Source of the DNA: CANKBT01 sp038235705
GTDB lineage: Bacteria; Actinomycetota; Actinomycetes; Mycobacteriales; SCTD01
Assembly (NCBI GenBank): GCA_038235705.1
Contig: JBBSTR010000018.1
Coordinates: 1-33,944 of the forward strand
Direction of reading: 5' to 3'
Length of the DNA: 33,944 nucleotides
Shown: piece by piece, positions 23,702 to 33,600 of the stretch
Numbering within the stretch: the stretch's first letter is position 1
How the letters are laid out: each line of letters begins with the position of its first letter
The notes under the pieces: generated by a model
Database searches by the model: none
What the model was told of the DNA's origin: nothing
Seen by the model: the letters and a program-made list of their open reading frames with translations, nothing else
Program-made: the position numbers and the translations under genes

Positions 23702-26700
23702 CGAACCCCCTCCACGCCGCGCCGACGACCGGACGGGGCGGCGAGGGCCAGCACGACGGCGAGCCCGACGAGCTGCAGCGTGACGTCGCGGCGGCGGTCG
23801 CTCTCGTGGTGGACCCGCACCTGCCCGCCGGCGCGCGGCAGCACGAACGCGGCTGCCCAGCCCCACGCCAGGGCCTTCGTCAGCGGCCGGTCGTCGACGG
23901 TCGCGACCCAGCCGGGGTCGTCGGCCTCGGCGAGCACCAGCAGCCGGCCGGCCGGACCGGCCGGGACGGTCCCGGTCAGCCCGGTGCCCGACCCGACGGT
24001 CGCCGAGGAGGCTGTGAGGCCGCTCTGCGGCGGGCCCTCGGCCCCTGAGGTGGCAAGCGTCGCGAGCGCCGGCTCGAGCAGGGAGAGCGGGGCGGCGGGC
24101 GACGGGACCTCCCAGAGCAGCTGCTCGCCGGTCGACCGGCGGACGAGCCCGCTCCTGCTGTCGAGGGCCGCCGCGTAGCGGCCGTCGGGGTCGTCGGCGG
24201 CGGGCAGCGAGACGTACCGCACGCCGCGCGTGGCGAGCGCGCCCGCCGCCGGGGAGCCGTCGTCGGTCAAGAGCCGTCCGACCAGGTCGGTCAGCGCGCG
24301 GCGCTGGTCCCGGGTCGGGGGCGACCCCCCGGCGCCGAGGGTGGTGCCGCTCCCGGCGGCGAGGTCGTACGTCACGCCGTCAGGACCCGCCGCCAGCAGC
24401 AGCACCCGGGTGCTGGGCGAGGCCGCCAGCTCGGTCTGTGCGAAGAACGGCAACGCAGCCGCCGCGTCCCGACGCACCGTGACCCCCGGCGACCCTGGAT
24501 CCTGCAGCACCCAGGCGGCAGACAGCGCGAGCGGGGAGGCGACCGCGACGAGGGCGAGCGGCGCCGCCAGCAGGTGCCGCCAGCCGAACGTGTGCTGGGA
24601 GAGCCGGCTGCGGGCACCTTCGGCGCCGACCAGGGCGGTCAGCAGCAGGCCCGCCGCAGCCACCTGGAGCGCAGGACCGGACCAGCCTGGCAGCGACGGT
24701 CCTCCGTCGGTCACGGGCAGTCGCACACGCGGCAGGCCGAGCGCCACGGCCAGCCCCACCAGAGCGACCACCCAGCCTCCCAACGCCAACGCCGCACGGT
24801 CGCGCCGAGCCAGACCGGCGGCGGCAGCCAGCAGGAGCCCGACCGTCAGCAGCGGCGTGACCGGCAGGGCCGGGCCGCCCGGTGAGAGCAGTGCGAGGTG
24901 CCACGGTGGCACCAGAGGGTCGAGCAGCGCGGGCAGGAGCCGTCCAGGACCGTGCAGGGCCAGGCCCGGCTCACCCAGCAGCCGGAAGGACCACGGCGCG
25001 AGCAGGAGCACCGGGACGGCCGCGACGACCATCGCCTGCAGTACCCGCCTGACCCAGCCGGCAGCGCCCCTTGCCGGTGACAGCACCGCGGCAAGCACGA
25101 GCAGGCCGCTCACGACCGGCCACAGCACCGGGGCGAACGCGCTGAGCAGCGCGAGCAGCAGACCGAGCCAGAAGGCGTGCCGCGTGCGGCGGCGTGGCCG
25201 CGACACCATGCGCACCGCACCCACCAAGATCCCCGGCAGCAGGATCTGGGCCACGGCCACGTCGAGCCGACCGGTGGCCACGCCGGCCGTCGCGACCGGG
25301 AGCACCGCCCAGGCCAGTGCCGCCCAGCAGCGAAGCAGCCCCGACCGGGTGACCGAGCCCGCAGCCGCGTAGGCGGCCAGACCACCGAGCGGGACGGCGC
25401 CCAGCAGCAGCAGGTCGACGGCGAGCCAGGCCTTGCCCAGCAGCACGGTCGAGAGCGCGGCGAGGAGCCCGACCCAGGGCGGGGCGGGCACCGGGCTGCC
25501 CACCGAGACCTCTTGCCACGACGCCGTCCAGGCGTGCCACAGGTCCGACGCCCCGGCGGGGGCAGGGAGCAGCCGTCCGCCTGCGAGCACCCCGCCTCGG
25601 GTCGGCAGCAACGCAAACAGCGCCGCCACCGTGAGGGCGACCAGCACGACGGAGAGCAGCACCGGAGGACGCAGCAGCAGCGAACGGCCTTGGCTCTGTC
25701 GTACGACCGGCGGGGCTGACGGCGACACCGGGGCGGGGTCGCTCTGCACGGCCGCGCCGACCAGCCGGGGGCGGGCACCTCCGCCGAGCCGGTCGCCGAA
25801 CGCGTCCAGCCGTTGACGCGCCCTGCGGCGTCGGCTGACGAACAGCGGTCGCAACGCCCGGGCGGGCAGGACCCTCGTACGGCTGCGTCGACGGTGACCG
25901 GTCACGACCCGCCAGGGCCGGGCGAGGACCGAGAGCGTCGCGAACAGCTCGTCGCCGGCCTCGACCGGTCGCTTGGTGACCAGGAAGCCCAGCGTCCGCA
26001 GCACGGCGGCCAGCGGGACCTGGACGAGCAGCAACGGGAGCCGCCACCAGGACGCGTGCGTGAGCAGCACGTGCAGGGCGTGCCGCCGGTCCACCCGGTG
26101 CGGGCGACCGGCCACGGCGTCGATGTGGCGTCGGCCGGTCGAGGCGGCCCGCGCATGACGGATCGTGGCCCCCGGGACCACAGCGACCCGGTGGTCCGCA
26201 GCGTTCACCCGCCAGCCGAGGTCCAGGTCGTCCCGAAACATCGGCAGCATCGGGTCCAGACCGCCGACCTCGTCCCAGACGGCACGGCGCACGAGAGCCG
26301 CCGCCGTACCGACCGCAAGCACGTCGCTGATCCCGTCGTGCTGCCCCTGGTCGTACTCACGGGGCTCCAAGCCGGTCTCGCGGTGCCCAGCCGGGTCGGT
26401 CGACAGCCCGACCTCCACCAGCAGCCGAGGGTCGGCCCAGTCCCGCACCTTGGGCCCCAGCAAGGCGGTCGACGGGTTGTCCCGAGCGTGGTCGGTGAGC
26501 ACCTCGAGCGCGTCGGACGCCGGAGCGCAGTCGTCGTGCAGCAGCCACACCAGCGCGGTCGGCCCCGCTGCCGCTCGTGCCTGGTCGGCGGCGTCCAGGC
26601 CGAGCGCCACCGCGGCGCCGAAGCCCGTCTCGCGGGGGGCCGGCACGATCAGGTCGACCACCGTCCCGAGGGCCTGCCCGAGCAACCGGGGGCTGGCGTC

Positions 26701-26919
26701 CCCGCTTCCGGTGTCGACCGCGACGACCGTACGGGCGCGCACGGTCTGCCCGGCCAGCGCCTCCAGCGCCTCCGGGAGCCAGCGGTCCCCGTCGTGCACG
26801 ACCAGCACCGCCGTCACGTCGACCAGGCGGCGTCCTCGGGACCTGGCGGGGGGTCGACCACCGTCCGAGGAGGGGCCTGGGCGGTCTCGCTCGGTGAGGT
26901 GGGGATCAGGGGGCGACAC
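23698..26919 (-). CDS. Large GT2-family glycosyltransferase with multi-spanning membrane region
   Basis: Up to 1073 residues. Residues 36-280 form a GT-A, family-2 glycosyltransferase: Asp69 in VVAVDTGSGD, the metal-binding LHDD (127-130), and FRDDLDLGWR (228-237). A membrane segment near 288-315 leads to about ten more between 415 and 810. An extracytoplasmic C-terminal domain (about 820-1035) and a last membrane segment (about 1045-1060) follow. This is the arrangement of the actinobacterial protein encoded downstream of whiB. It probably transfers a sugar to an envelope lipid or polymer; donor and acceptor are unknown. The GTG at 26919 is the farthest start; a GTG near 26818, directly before the catalytic domain, is also possible. 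Confidence 0.85.
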   Translation of the reverse strand: MSPPDPHLTERDRPGPSSDGGRPPARSRGRRLVDVTAVLVVHDGDRWLPEALEALAGQTVRARTVVAVDTGSGDASPRLLGQALGTVVDLIVPAPRETGFGAAVALGLDAADQARAAAGPTALVWLLHDDCAPASDALEVLTDHARDNPSTALLGPKVRDWADPRLLVEVGLSTDPAGHRETGLEPREYDQGQHDGISDVLAVGTAAALVRRAVWDEVGGLDPMLPMFRDDLDLGWRVNAADHRVAVVPGATIRHARAASTGRRHIDAVAGRPHRVDRRHALHVLLTHASWWRLPLLLVQVPLAAVLRTLGFLVTKRPVEAGDELFATLSVLARPWRVVTGHRRRSRTRVLPARALRPLFVSRRRRARQRLDAFGDRLGGGARPRLVGAAVQSDPAPVSPSAPPVVRQSQGRSLLLRPPVLLSVVLVALTVAALFALLPTRGGVLAGGRLLPAPAGASDLWHAWTASWQEVSVGSPVPAPPWVGLLAALSTVLLGKAWLAVDLLLLGAVPLGGLAAYAAAGSVTRSGLLRCWAALAWAVLPVATAGVATGRLDVAVAQILLPGILVGAVRMVSRPRRRTRHAFWLGLLLALLSAFAPVLWPVVSGLLVLAAVLSPARGAAGWVRRVLQAMVVAAVPVLLLAPWSFRLLGEPGLALHGPGRLLPALLDPLVPPWHLALLSPGGPALPVTPLLTVGLLLAAAAGLARRDRAALALGGWVVALVGLAVALGLPRVRLPVTDGGPSLPGWSGPALQVAAAGLLLTALVGAEGARSRLSQHTFGWRHLLAAPLALVAVASPLALSAAWVLQDPGSPGVTVRRDAAAALPFFAQTELAASPSTRVLLLAAGPDGVTYDLAAGSGTTLGAGGSPPTRDQRRALTDLVGRLLTDDGSPAAGALATRGVRYVSLPAADDPDGRYAAALDSRSGLVRRSTGEQLLWEVPSPAAPLSLLEPALATLATSGAEGPPQSGLTASSATVGSGTGLTGTVPAGPAGRLLVLAEADDPGWVATVDDRPLTKALAWGWAAAFVLPRAGGQVRVHHESDRRRDVTLQLVGLAVVLALAAPSGRRRGVEGVR

Positions 26920-26970
26920 GGTGCGCAGACTCGCTCGACGAGACCTCAGGGGTACCTGGGGTCGTTCCCG

Positions 26971-26976
26971 ATCGTA
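26971..26976 (-). promoter_or_regulatory. Possible -10 hexamer upstream of the glycosyltransferase gene
   Basis: TACGAT on the minus strand would start a transcript about 45 bases before the GTG at 26919. No clear -35 accompanies it. Confidence 0.3.
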
Positions 26977-27023
26977 ACGAGTGTCGGACCGGCCCGAATC
27001 CGGATGCCCGGGTGACCGACCGG

Positions 27024-27338
27024 TCAGACCGCGAGACGCTTGAGCCGACGCCGCTCACGCTCGGACAGGCCGCCCCAGATCCCGAAGCGCTCGTCGTGAC
27101 CCAACGCGTACTCCAGGCACTCGGACTTGACGGTGCAGCCGACACAGATGCGCTTGGCCTCACGGGTCGAGCCACCCTTCTCCGGAAAGAAGGCCTCCGG
27201 GTCGGTCTGCGCGCAGAGCGCGTCCTCCTGCCAGCCGAGAACCGTCTCGTCCTCGGCCGAGGACATGGCCACCGGCCATGACGACCAGTCGTCGTGCGTC
27301 AGGGCTCCCGGTCCTGTCGCGTGCCCGAGCTCGCTCAT
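27024..27338 (-). CDS. whiB2: WhiB-family iron-sulfur transcriptional regulator (WhiB2/WhmD-like)
   Basis: A 104-residue WhiB protein. Four Cys (Cys42, Cys65, Cys68, Cys74) bind a [4Fe-4S] cluster in the pattern C...CxxC...C. The GIWGG turn (86-90) and the basic LSERERRRLKR tail, which contacts DNA, follow. These proteins act with the housekeeping sigma factor; WhiB2/WhmD controls septation and cell division in mycobacteria and streptomycetes. I assign the type from its place beside the glycosyltransferase, zincin-like and manB genes. GAGGAG sits just upstream of the ATG, and a good sigma-70-type promoter lies about 80 bases farther up. Confidence 0.92.
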   Translation of the reverse strand: MSELGHATGPGALTHDDWSSWPVAMSSAEDETVLGWQEDALCAQTDPEAFFPEKGGSTREAKRICVGCTVKSECLEYALGHDERFGIWGGLSERERRRLKRLAV

Positions 27339-27418
27339 CCTTGCTCCTCGTCCGACCTCGACTGCGGTGCCGACGACCCGGGCCCGATGGACCGGTCGTG
27401 GGAAACGACACCGCTGTC

Positions 27419-27448
27419 ATTAGACGGGGTCAGGACGGCTCACGTCAA
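27419..27448 (-). promoter_or_regulatory. Sigma-70-type promoter of whiB
   Basis: On the minus strand TTGACG (27448-27443) and TCTAAT (27424-27419) are each one base from consensus and are separated by 18 bases. Transcription from about 27412 gives a leader of roughly 75 bases before the whiB ATG, which unlike most genes here has a Shine-Dalgarno. Confidence 0.65.
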
Positions 27449-27479
27449 GGGCCGCGTCCTTGCGCAGCGTGATTGCTTG

Positions 27480-29996
27480 CTAGCGAACGGTGAGCATCGG
27501 CAGCGCGACCGGCTCCGCGCGCCGGGCCGCCGCGTGGCGCTCCGGCGACACCGTCCCGTACCCGGTCGTGCGCTGGCGTGGGTGGCGGCCGACCTGCCGG
27601 ACCATCGCCTCGAGCTGCTCGACCGACTTCCTGGACCCGTTCAGCGACCCTGCCATCCGGCTGATCGTCTCCTCCATGAGGGTCCCACCGAGATCGTCGA
27701 CACCGCCGGCGAGCACCTGGGAGCACTGCTCCGGGCCGAGCTTGACCCAGCTCACCTGCACGTGGTCGATCCGTCCGTGCAGCAGCAGCCGGGCGACCGC
27801 GTGCACCGCGCGGTTCTCCTGCACCGTCGGGCCCGGGCGCGACACTCCGGCGAGGTAGAGCGGTGCGTTGGTGTGCACGAAAGGCAACGGCACGAACTCG
27901 GTGAAGCCGCCGGTCTGGTCCTGCAGCGAGGCCAGCAGCCGGAGGTGCCCGACCCAGTGGTGGGGGGCGTCCACGTGGCCGTACATCATCGTGCTGGTCG
28001 TCGGCAGGCCCACCCGGTGCGCGGTGGTGACCACCTCGACCCACTGCGCGGTCGGCAGCTTGCCCTTGGTCAGCACCCAGCGCACCTCGTCGTCGAGGAT
28101 CTCGGCTGCGGTCCCGGGCAGCGAGTCGACGCCGGCCTCCTTGGCGGCGACCAGGAACTCCTCGATCGAGACCCCGAGCCGAGCCGCTCCGTTGACGACC
28201 TCCATCGGGCTGTACGCGTGCAGGTGGATGTCCGGGGCCCCGGACTTCACCGCGCGGGCCAGCTGGAGGTAACCGTCGCCGGACAGCTGCGGGTCGATGC
28301 CGCCCTGCATGCAGACCTCGGTCGCGCCGACCTCCCACGCCTCACGGGCGCGGGCGGTCACCTCCTCGAGCGACAGCGTGTAGGCATCCGCGTCGGTACG
28401 CCTTTGCGCAAAGGCACAGAAACGGCAGCCGGTGTAGCAGACGTTGGTGAAGTTGAGGTTGCGGTTCACGACGTACGTCACGTCGTCCCCGACGGTGTCC
28501 CGCCGCACGTCGTCGGCGAGCGCGGCCAAGGCCTCGAGGTCTGCTCCCTCTGCGCCGAGCAGCGCGAGGTACTGCGGGTCGGTGAGACCTGCCGGGTCGT
28601 CCTGCGCGCGCCGGAGCGCTCCGGCGACGTCACCGGTCCGAGCCGGCCCCCCGATCGAGGTGGCAGCGGCCGGCACGACGAGCGCGTCCCACCCGCCGTA
28701 CACGTCGTCGAAGTCGCTGCGCCGGTCCGCCGAACGACCGGTGGTGTCGACGGTGGTGTGCAGGTCGGTGCGCCCGGACGAGACGAACCCGCCGTCCGGC
28801 TCCTGCCAGGGCAGCCCGACGGGCAGCACGTCCGCGGCGAGCCCGTCCGGGCCGGCGAGCGCGTCCACGTGGGCCTGGAGCCGTGGATCGAGCCAGGGCT
28901 CCGCGAGATAACCCGGGTGCGCGGTGAGCCGCTCTCGCAGTAAGAACCCGGCGTCCGCCGTGGCCTGCGCGAGGGCGTCGACCTGCGGCCAGGGACGCTC
29001 CGGGTTGACGTGGTCCGGGGTGAGCGGGCTGACGCCGCCCCAGTCGTCGACGCCGGCGGCCAGCAGGCGCCGGGTCTCGGCCAGGTCGACGAGGTTCGGC
29101 GGTGCCTGCACCCGCATCGACGGACCCATCACCAGCCGGGTGACGGCGATCGCGGCCACGAAAGCGTCGAGGTCGGCGTCCGGGGATGCCTGCATCGCCG
29201 TACCGTCCTTCGCCCGGAAGTTCTGGACGATCACCTCCTGCACGTGCCCGTGCCGGCGGTGCGCGGCGCGGATCGCGAAGATCGTGTCGGCACGGTCGGC
29301 GAACGTCTCGCCAATCCCGACGAGCAGCCCGGTGGTGAACGGGATGCTGTGCCGTCCGGCGTCCTCGAGCACGGCCAGGCGCACCGCGGGGACCTTGTCG
29401 GGCGAGCCCCGGTGGGCCGGCACGTCGGCGGTGGTCTCGAGCATCATCCCCATCGACGGCGCGACCGGCTTGAGGCGCTGCAGCTCGCTCCAGTTCATCA
29501 CGCCCGGGTTGAGGTGCGGCAGCAACCCGGTCTGCTCGAGCACGGAGATCGCGCAGGCCCGCACATATTCCAGGGTGCTCGCGTAGCCGGCCTCCTCCAG
29601 CCACTGCTGCGCCTCGCGCCAACGGTCCTCTGGGCGGTCGCCGAGCGTGAACAGCGCCTCTTTGCAGCCGAGCGCGGCGCCCTGCCGCGCGATGTCCAGC
29701 ACCTCGTCGACCGAGAGGAAAGGCGACGGCAGCCGGCCGGGGACGGTCGCGAAGGTGCAGTAGTGGCACCGGTCGCGGCACAGCCGCGTGAGCGGGACGA
29801 AGACCTTGCGGCTGTACGTGACGACGCCGGCCCGGCCGGACGCCTCGAGCCCCTGGTCGCGCACACGCGCGGCGACGCCGCAGAGCCGGACGAGGTCGTC
29901 GTCGGTCGCCGACAGCAGGACCGTCGCCTCGGCGGCATCCAGCGTCTTGCCGGCATCGGCTCGGGCCAGCGCCCGCCTCATCCCCGTCGTCTGCAC
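27480..29996 (-). CDS. fbiC: FO synthase, fused CofG/CofH radical-SAM enzyme of coenzyme F420 synthesis
   Basis: An 838-residue two-domain protein making the deazaflavin FO from tyrosine and the ribityl-pyrimidine of flavin synthesis. The CofG half has the radical-SAM motif CRDRCHYC (Cys73, Cys77, Cys80). The CofH half has CYTGCRFC (Cys520, Cys524, Cys527). Both halves look complete, and the mycobacterial FbiC is of similar length. Start: a GTG at 29996 has TACGGT six bases upstream; an ATG at 29981 and an ATG at 30047 are alternatives, the latter running almost to the divergent lipoprotein start. Codons near 28395-28430 are unusually AT-rich and include a 14-bp palindrome. It lies upstream of whiB on the same strand. 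Confidence 0.96.
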   Translation of the reverse strand: MQTTGMRRALARADAGKTLDAAEATVLLSATDDDLVRLCGVAARVRDQGLEASGRAGVVTYSRKVFVPLTRLCRDRCHYCTFATVPGRLPSPFLSVDEVLDIARQGAALGCKEALFTLGDRPEDRWREAQQWLEEAGYASTLEYVRACAISVLEQTGLLPHLNPGVMNWSELQRLKPVAPSMGMMLETTADVPAHRGSPDKVPAVRLAVLEDAGRHSIPFTTGLLVGIGETFADRADTIFAIRAAHRRHGHVQEVIVQNFRAKDGTAMQASPDADLDAFVAAIAVTRLVMGPSMRVQAPPNLVDLAETRRLLAAGVDDWGGVSPLTPDHVNPERPWPQVDALAQATADAGFLLRERLTAHPGYLAEPWLDPRLQAHVDALAGPDGLAADVLPVGLPWQEPDGGFVSSGRTDLHTTVDTTGRSADRRSDFDDVYGGWDALVVPAAATSIGGPARTGDVAGALRRAQDDPAGLTDPQYLALLGAEGADLEALAALADDVRRDTVGDDVTYVVNRNLNFTNVCYTGCRFCAFAQRRTDADAYTLSLEEVTARAREAWEVGATEVCMQGGIDPQLSGDGYLQLARAVKSGAPDIHLHAYSPMEVVNGAARLGVSIEEFLVAAKEAGVDSLPGTAAEILDDEVRWVLTKGKLPTAQWVEVVTTAHRVGLPTTSTMMYGHVDAPHHWVGHLRLLASLQDQTGGFTEFVPLPFVHTNAPLYLAGVSRPGPTVQENRAVHAVARLLLHGRIDHVQVSWVKLGPEQCSQVLAGGVDDLGGTLMEETISRMAGSLNGSRKSVEQLEAMVRQVGRHPRQRTTGYGTVSPERHAAARRAEPVALPMLTVR
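28401..28414. repeat. 14-bp perfect palindrome within fbiC
   Basis: CCTTTGCGCAAAGG reads identically on both strands. It lies in the coding sequence just after the CofH radical-SAM cysteines and is written with rare codons (TTT, CAA, AGG). It could be a protein-binding site or chance. Confidence 0.5.
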
Positions 29997-30002
29997 AGTC
30001 CG

Positions 30003-30008
30003 ACCGTA
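30003..30008 (-). promoter_or_regulatory. -10 hexamer of a leaderless promoter for fbiC
   Basis: TACGGT on the minus strand ends six bases before the GTG at 29996. It lies in the 51-base gap to the divergent lipoprotein gene. Confidence 0.5.
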
Positions 30009-30047
30009 CGTGGGGAACCCGCCGACGTCCGACTGCGTCCCACCCAC

Positions 30048-30509
30048 ATGCGCCTCCGACTGCTGGTCCCTCCGCTCGCCCTGGTGACGGTGACCGCCCT
30101 GATGACCGGCTGCGGCACCGGCAGCGCACCGCTGGCCGGACCGTCGCCGGGCACCCCCACGTCGAGCACACCCTCGTCCAGCGCGCCGCCCAGCAACCCC
30201 TCGTCCAGCGTGTCGGGAGCCCCCGTGCCCAGCACCCCGTCCCCCGGCAGCCCGACACCCGGCGAGGACCTCACCCTCCCGCCGACCGGCAAACAGATCA
30301 CCGTCACCGGCGTCGTCACCGAAGGTGTCGAGCCCAGCTGCGTGCTGCTGCGGTCGGAGGGCAAGAGCTATCAGCTGATCGGTGGCCCGAAGTCCGGGGC
30401 CGACTACGGGCAGCAGGTCGAGGTGGTCGGCGTGCTGGCCCCGGAGCTGCGCAGCACCTGTCAGCAGGGCGTCCTGCTGCGCGTGGTCTCGTTCCGGCTC
30501 ACGTCCTGA
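30048..30509 (+). CDS. Small secreted lipoprotein
   Basis: A 153-residue protein with a type II signal peptide: basic MRLR, a hydrophobic stretch, and the lipobox LMTGC giving a lipidated Cys22. A Ser/Pro/Thr-rich linker (about 30-80) follows. The C-terminal domain of about 70 residues is beta-rich, with KQITVTGVVTEGVEPSCVLL and GQQVEVVGVLAPEL resembling an OB-type barrel. Two Cys (about 105 and 142) could form a disulfide. The function is unknown. It is divergent from fbiC, and a strong hairpin follows it. No Shine-Dalgarno or -10 was clear at the ATG, so the start rests on the signal peptide. Confidence 0.78.
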   Translation: MRLRLLVPPLALVTVTALMTGCGTGSAPLAGPSPGTPTSSTPSSSAPPSNPSSSVSGAPVPSTPSPGSPTPGEDLTLPPTGKQITVTGVVTEGVEPSCVLLRSEGKSYQLIGGPKSGADYGQQVEVVGVLAPELRSTCQQGVLLRVVSFRLTS

Positions 30510-30528
30510 CAGACCGGTCCCGCGCAGG

Positions 30529-30566
30529 CCGCAGGCCCCGGGACCGGGTGGTCACGGGGCCTGCGG
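30529..30566. terminator. Bidirectional terminator hairpin between lipoprotein and subtilase
   Basis: CCGCAGGCCCCG (30529-30540) and CGGGGCCTGCGG (30555-30566) form a perfect 12-bp stem around 14 bases. A partly T-rich stretch follows on the plus strand (GTTCTGGTCTTT). It separates two convergent genes. Confidence 0.78.
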
Positions 30567-30600
30567 GTCGTTCTGGTCTTTCAGACGTGCTGGGGTCCGA

Positions 30601-33600
30601 CTAGACGCTCGGGCTCGGGCTCGGCGGACCGGGCGTCGGGAGCGGCGGGGTCGGCTCCGGGGTCGGCGTGCCGGTCGGGCTCGGCTGCGAGTCCGGGACC
30701 GGACCCTCGGTGAGCTCGCCGACCAGCACGGTGCCGGTGCCGAGCGGAGCACCCTCGTCGGACAGGACCGTCATCTCACCGAACAGCTCGCGGCCCTCCA
30801 CGGCCGGCAGCAGTGCCGTGAGTGTCCCGGTGACCGTCGCGGTCTCGCCACGAGCCAGGGTCTTGGTGATCGGGTCGATCACCAAGGTGCCGAAGGCCGG
30901 CGACAGCACCACGTCCTGGTAGTCGTACTCGGTGCTGCCGGACGGGACCGAGTAGCCGTCGATCTCGACGGTGTAGGTGCCCGCCGGCGGGTCGGCGATG
31001 CTGACGGCCTCCTCGGAGTCACCGTCGGCCGACTGTGCGACCTGCTTGCCGGACGCGTCGTAGACGGTGAGGTCGAGGTCGGCCCCCCGGTCGGAGACGT
31101 TCCCGATCGCGGCGTCCAGCCGGGTGGCGCCCTCAGGCACGACCACCTCGTACGTCTGGACGGCGCCTTCGGCGATCGTCGGCCGGAGGGTCTTCGCGCT
31201 CCCCAGGTCACCGCCCTGGGCAGTGATCGTCGTGGTCGCGAACTGGTTGGTGACGTCGAAGCTCACCGGGGTGGGCTCACCGATCACCGCGCTCGGCAGC
31301 TCGAGCACCTCGGGTGACACGGTCACGCCCTGGGCCGATGCCGTGAGGGTGAACGGGTTGTCCAGCTGCGGCGAGGTGCGCCGCGACTCGACGTTGAGCT
31401 CCCAGATGCCCGGCAGCGGGTCGAGGTAGGCCCGGCTGAACGGGTCACAGGTGACCGGGGTGTCCTCGTACACGTAGTTGCTGAAGCACTGACGGCTGGA
31501 GGTGCTGTCGACCGGCACGCCGTACGGGTCGGTCGCGATCCAGCGGGTCTGGCTGCCCTCGGCGATGCCGGACAGGTTGACCTGCAAGGCCTTGGTGCCG
31601 ATCGGCACGTCCACGAAGACGCTCGTGTTGTTGTTGCGCTGCACCGTCCCGGTCTTTCCGGCCGCGAACGACGGGGCGGCCAGCGGCTGGGCCGCGACGA
31701 CGGTGGCCATGACGTTACCCTCGATGCCGGGGCTCCTCGGGTCGTCGAGCTGCACGATCACGCTGTGCACCCCCGGCCCGACCGGCTTGACGGTCAGCGG
31801 GAACTTGATGGGCCGGTTCAGCGGCAGGTAGACCTGCGTGCGCGGCAACGAGAAGCTGCCGTCGCTGCCGACGGTCTTGATGTTGTACAGCTTGTTGCCG
31901 ACAGCGCCGGAGGTGCGGGTGATCGTGCCGTAGTACAGCTTGGACTGGCCCGCAGCCTGCCCACCGCTCGTCACTGAGCAGCGGTTGTAGAAGCCGGCGC
32001 CGACGTTCGGGGTCGCGAGGAACCCCGAGATCGGGGTGCAGACCGGGGTCTTCACGTCGAAGGTGTCGGTGGTGGGCGACTGCAGCGCCACCGTGAGCGC
32101 CTTGTCCGCCTGGATCAGGCCCAGACCCTGCTCGTACGGCTGCAGGCCGGGAATGACCTTCGCCGTGCTGTAGAGCGCCTTGCGCAGCTGAGCGGAGCTG
32201 ACCGTGACGCCCGCGGCCTTGGTGGCCGAGAGCAGGTCGGCGGCAGCCCCGGCGGCGGCCGGGGAGGCCATCGAGGTGCCGTTGAACATCGCGTAGCCGA
32301 TCGGCAGCGTGTAACCGGCCTCCTCCAGGTCGGGCTGCTTCAACCACAGCGGGACCGTCGAGATCGCCGAGCCGGGCGCGACGAGGTTGGGCTTGAAGCC
32401 GCCGTCCTCGCGCGGCCCGCGGGAGGAGAAGTTGTGCAGCTGGTAGGGGACCTCGGTCACCGACCCGTAGTTGGCCTTCCACGTCTGCTTGCTGATCGAG
32501 CTGCCCACGCTGATCACGTCGGTCGCGACGGACGGGTCACCGATGGTGTTGATCCCGGCGCCGGAGTTGCCGGCCGAGATGAACATCTGAACGCCGGTGG
32601 TCTTGATCAGGTTGTCGTAGAGCCGCGCACGCGCGTTGTTGGCGTCGTTGAGCGCCGGCAGGCCGCCGATGCTCATGTTGATGATGTCGACGCCACGGTT
32701 CATCGCCAGGTCGGCCATGCCCTCGAACAACGCGACGTTGGTGCAGCCGCCGCCCCAGGTGCAGGCCCTCGAGGAGACGATCTTGGCTCCAGGCGCAGCG
32801 CCGGTTCCCTGTGCGCCGTTGGCGGCGGTGATGCCCGCGACGTGACTGCCGTGGGCGTCCTCGACGAGGCCGATGTTGACGAAGTCGGCCGTGCCGGGCA
32901 GGCCGAACGGCGCCAGCGAGACGTCCTGGCGGAACTCCACCGTGTAGGGCATCCGCTCGACGATCGGGGTCGCCGGGTCGTCGGTGCCGAAGTGTCCGAT
33001 GTCGAACTTCTCGTTGTAGGGACGCATCACCGGGTTGTTGGTGAAGTCCCCGTCCTGGTCGTCGTCCACCCGGACGTCGTGGCTGACCGGGTCATAGAGG
33101 ATCCCGAAGGTGTCGGTCGTGTCGCCGTCACGGTTGACGTCGCCGCCGGGCTCGCTGGGCTTGGTGATGCTCTCGCTGAAGATGTTGAACGTGTAGGACC
33201 CGGCGGGCGCGGTCCAGGTGCGCCCGGCGATCGTGAAGCTGGGGCCGCTGACGTCGGCCCGCATGATCTTCCACGTGCCGTCCTGGTCGAGGATCGGGTC
33301 CGTGGCGGTCACCCAGTCGACGATCTTGCGCTCGCCGGTGGAGGTCTTCTGCAGCGCCGGCTGGTCGAGGTCGACGCCGGAGTCGATGACCCCGATGGTG
33401 ACGCCGCGACCGTCGTGCGTCGGGTCCGCCGCGCGCAGGGCTGCGGCACCGGTCTCGTCGTAGGGCATGTATGGGGGCTTCAGGAAGTTCTGCAGCACCC
33501 CGTCCGCGCCGACGTCGCCGGACGTCTCGACCGTCGGGTCGTCGCGCTGGATCGTCTGCGACAGGTCGGCCGCGAGGACGCCCTTGACGCCGGCTGCCTT

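Noticed and set aside
27294..28943. Long plus-strand open frame opposite fbiC, and similar long antisense frames elsewhere
   Set aside because: High GC content opens the complementary frames. These translations are Arg/Pro/Gly/His-rich and match no family, while the opposite strand holds a recognised gene.
29997..30047. Extended fbiC N-terminus from the ATG at 30047
   Set aside because: It would run right up to the divergent lipoprotein start, and the added residues look non-coding. A leaderless GTG at 29996 fits better.
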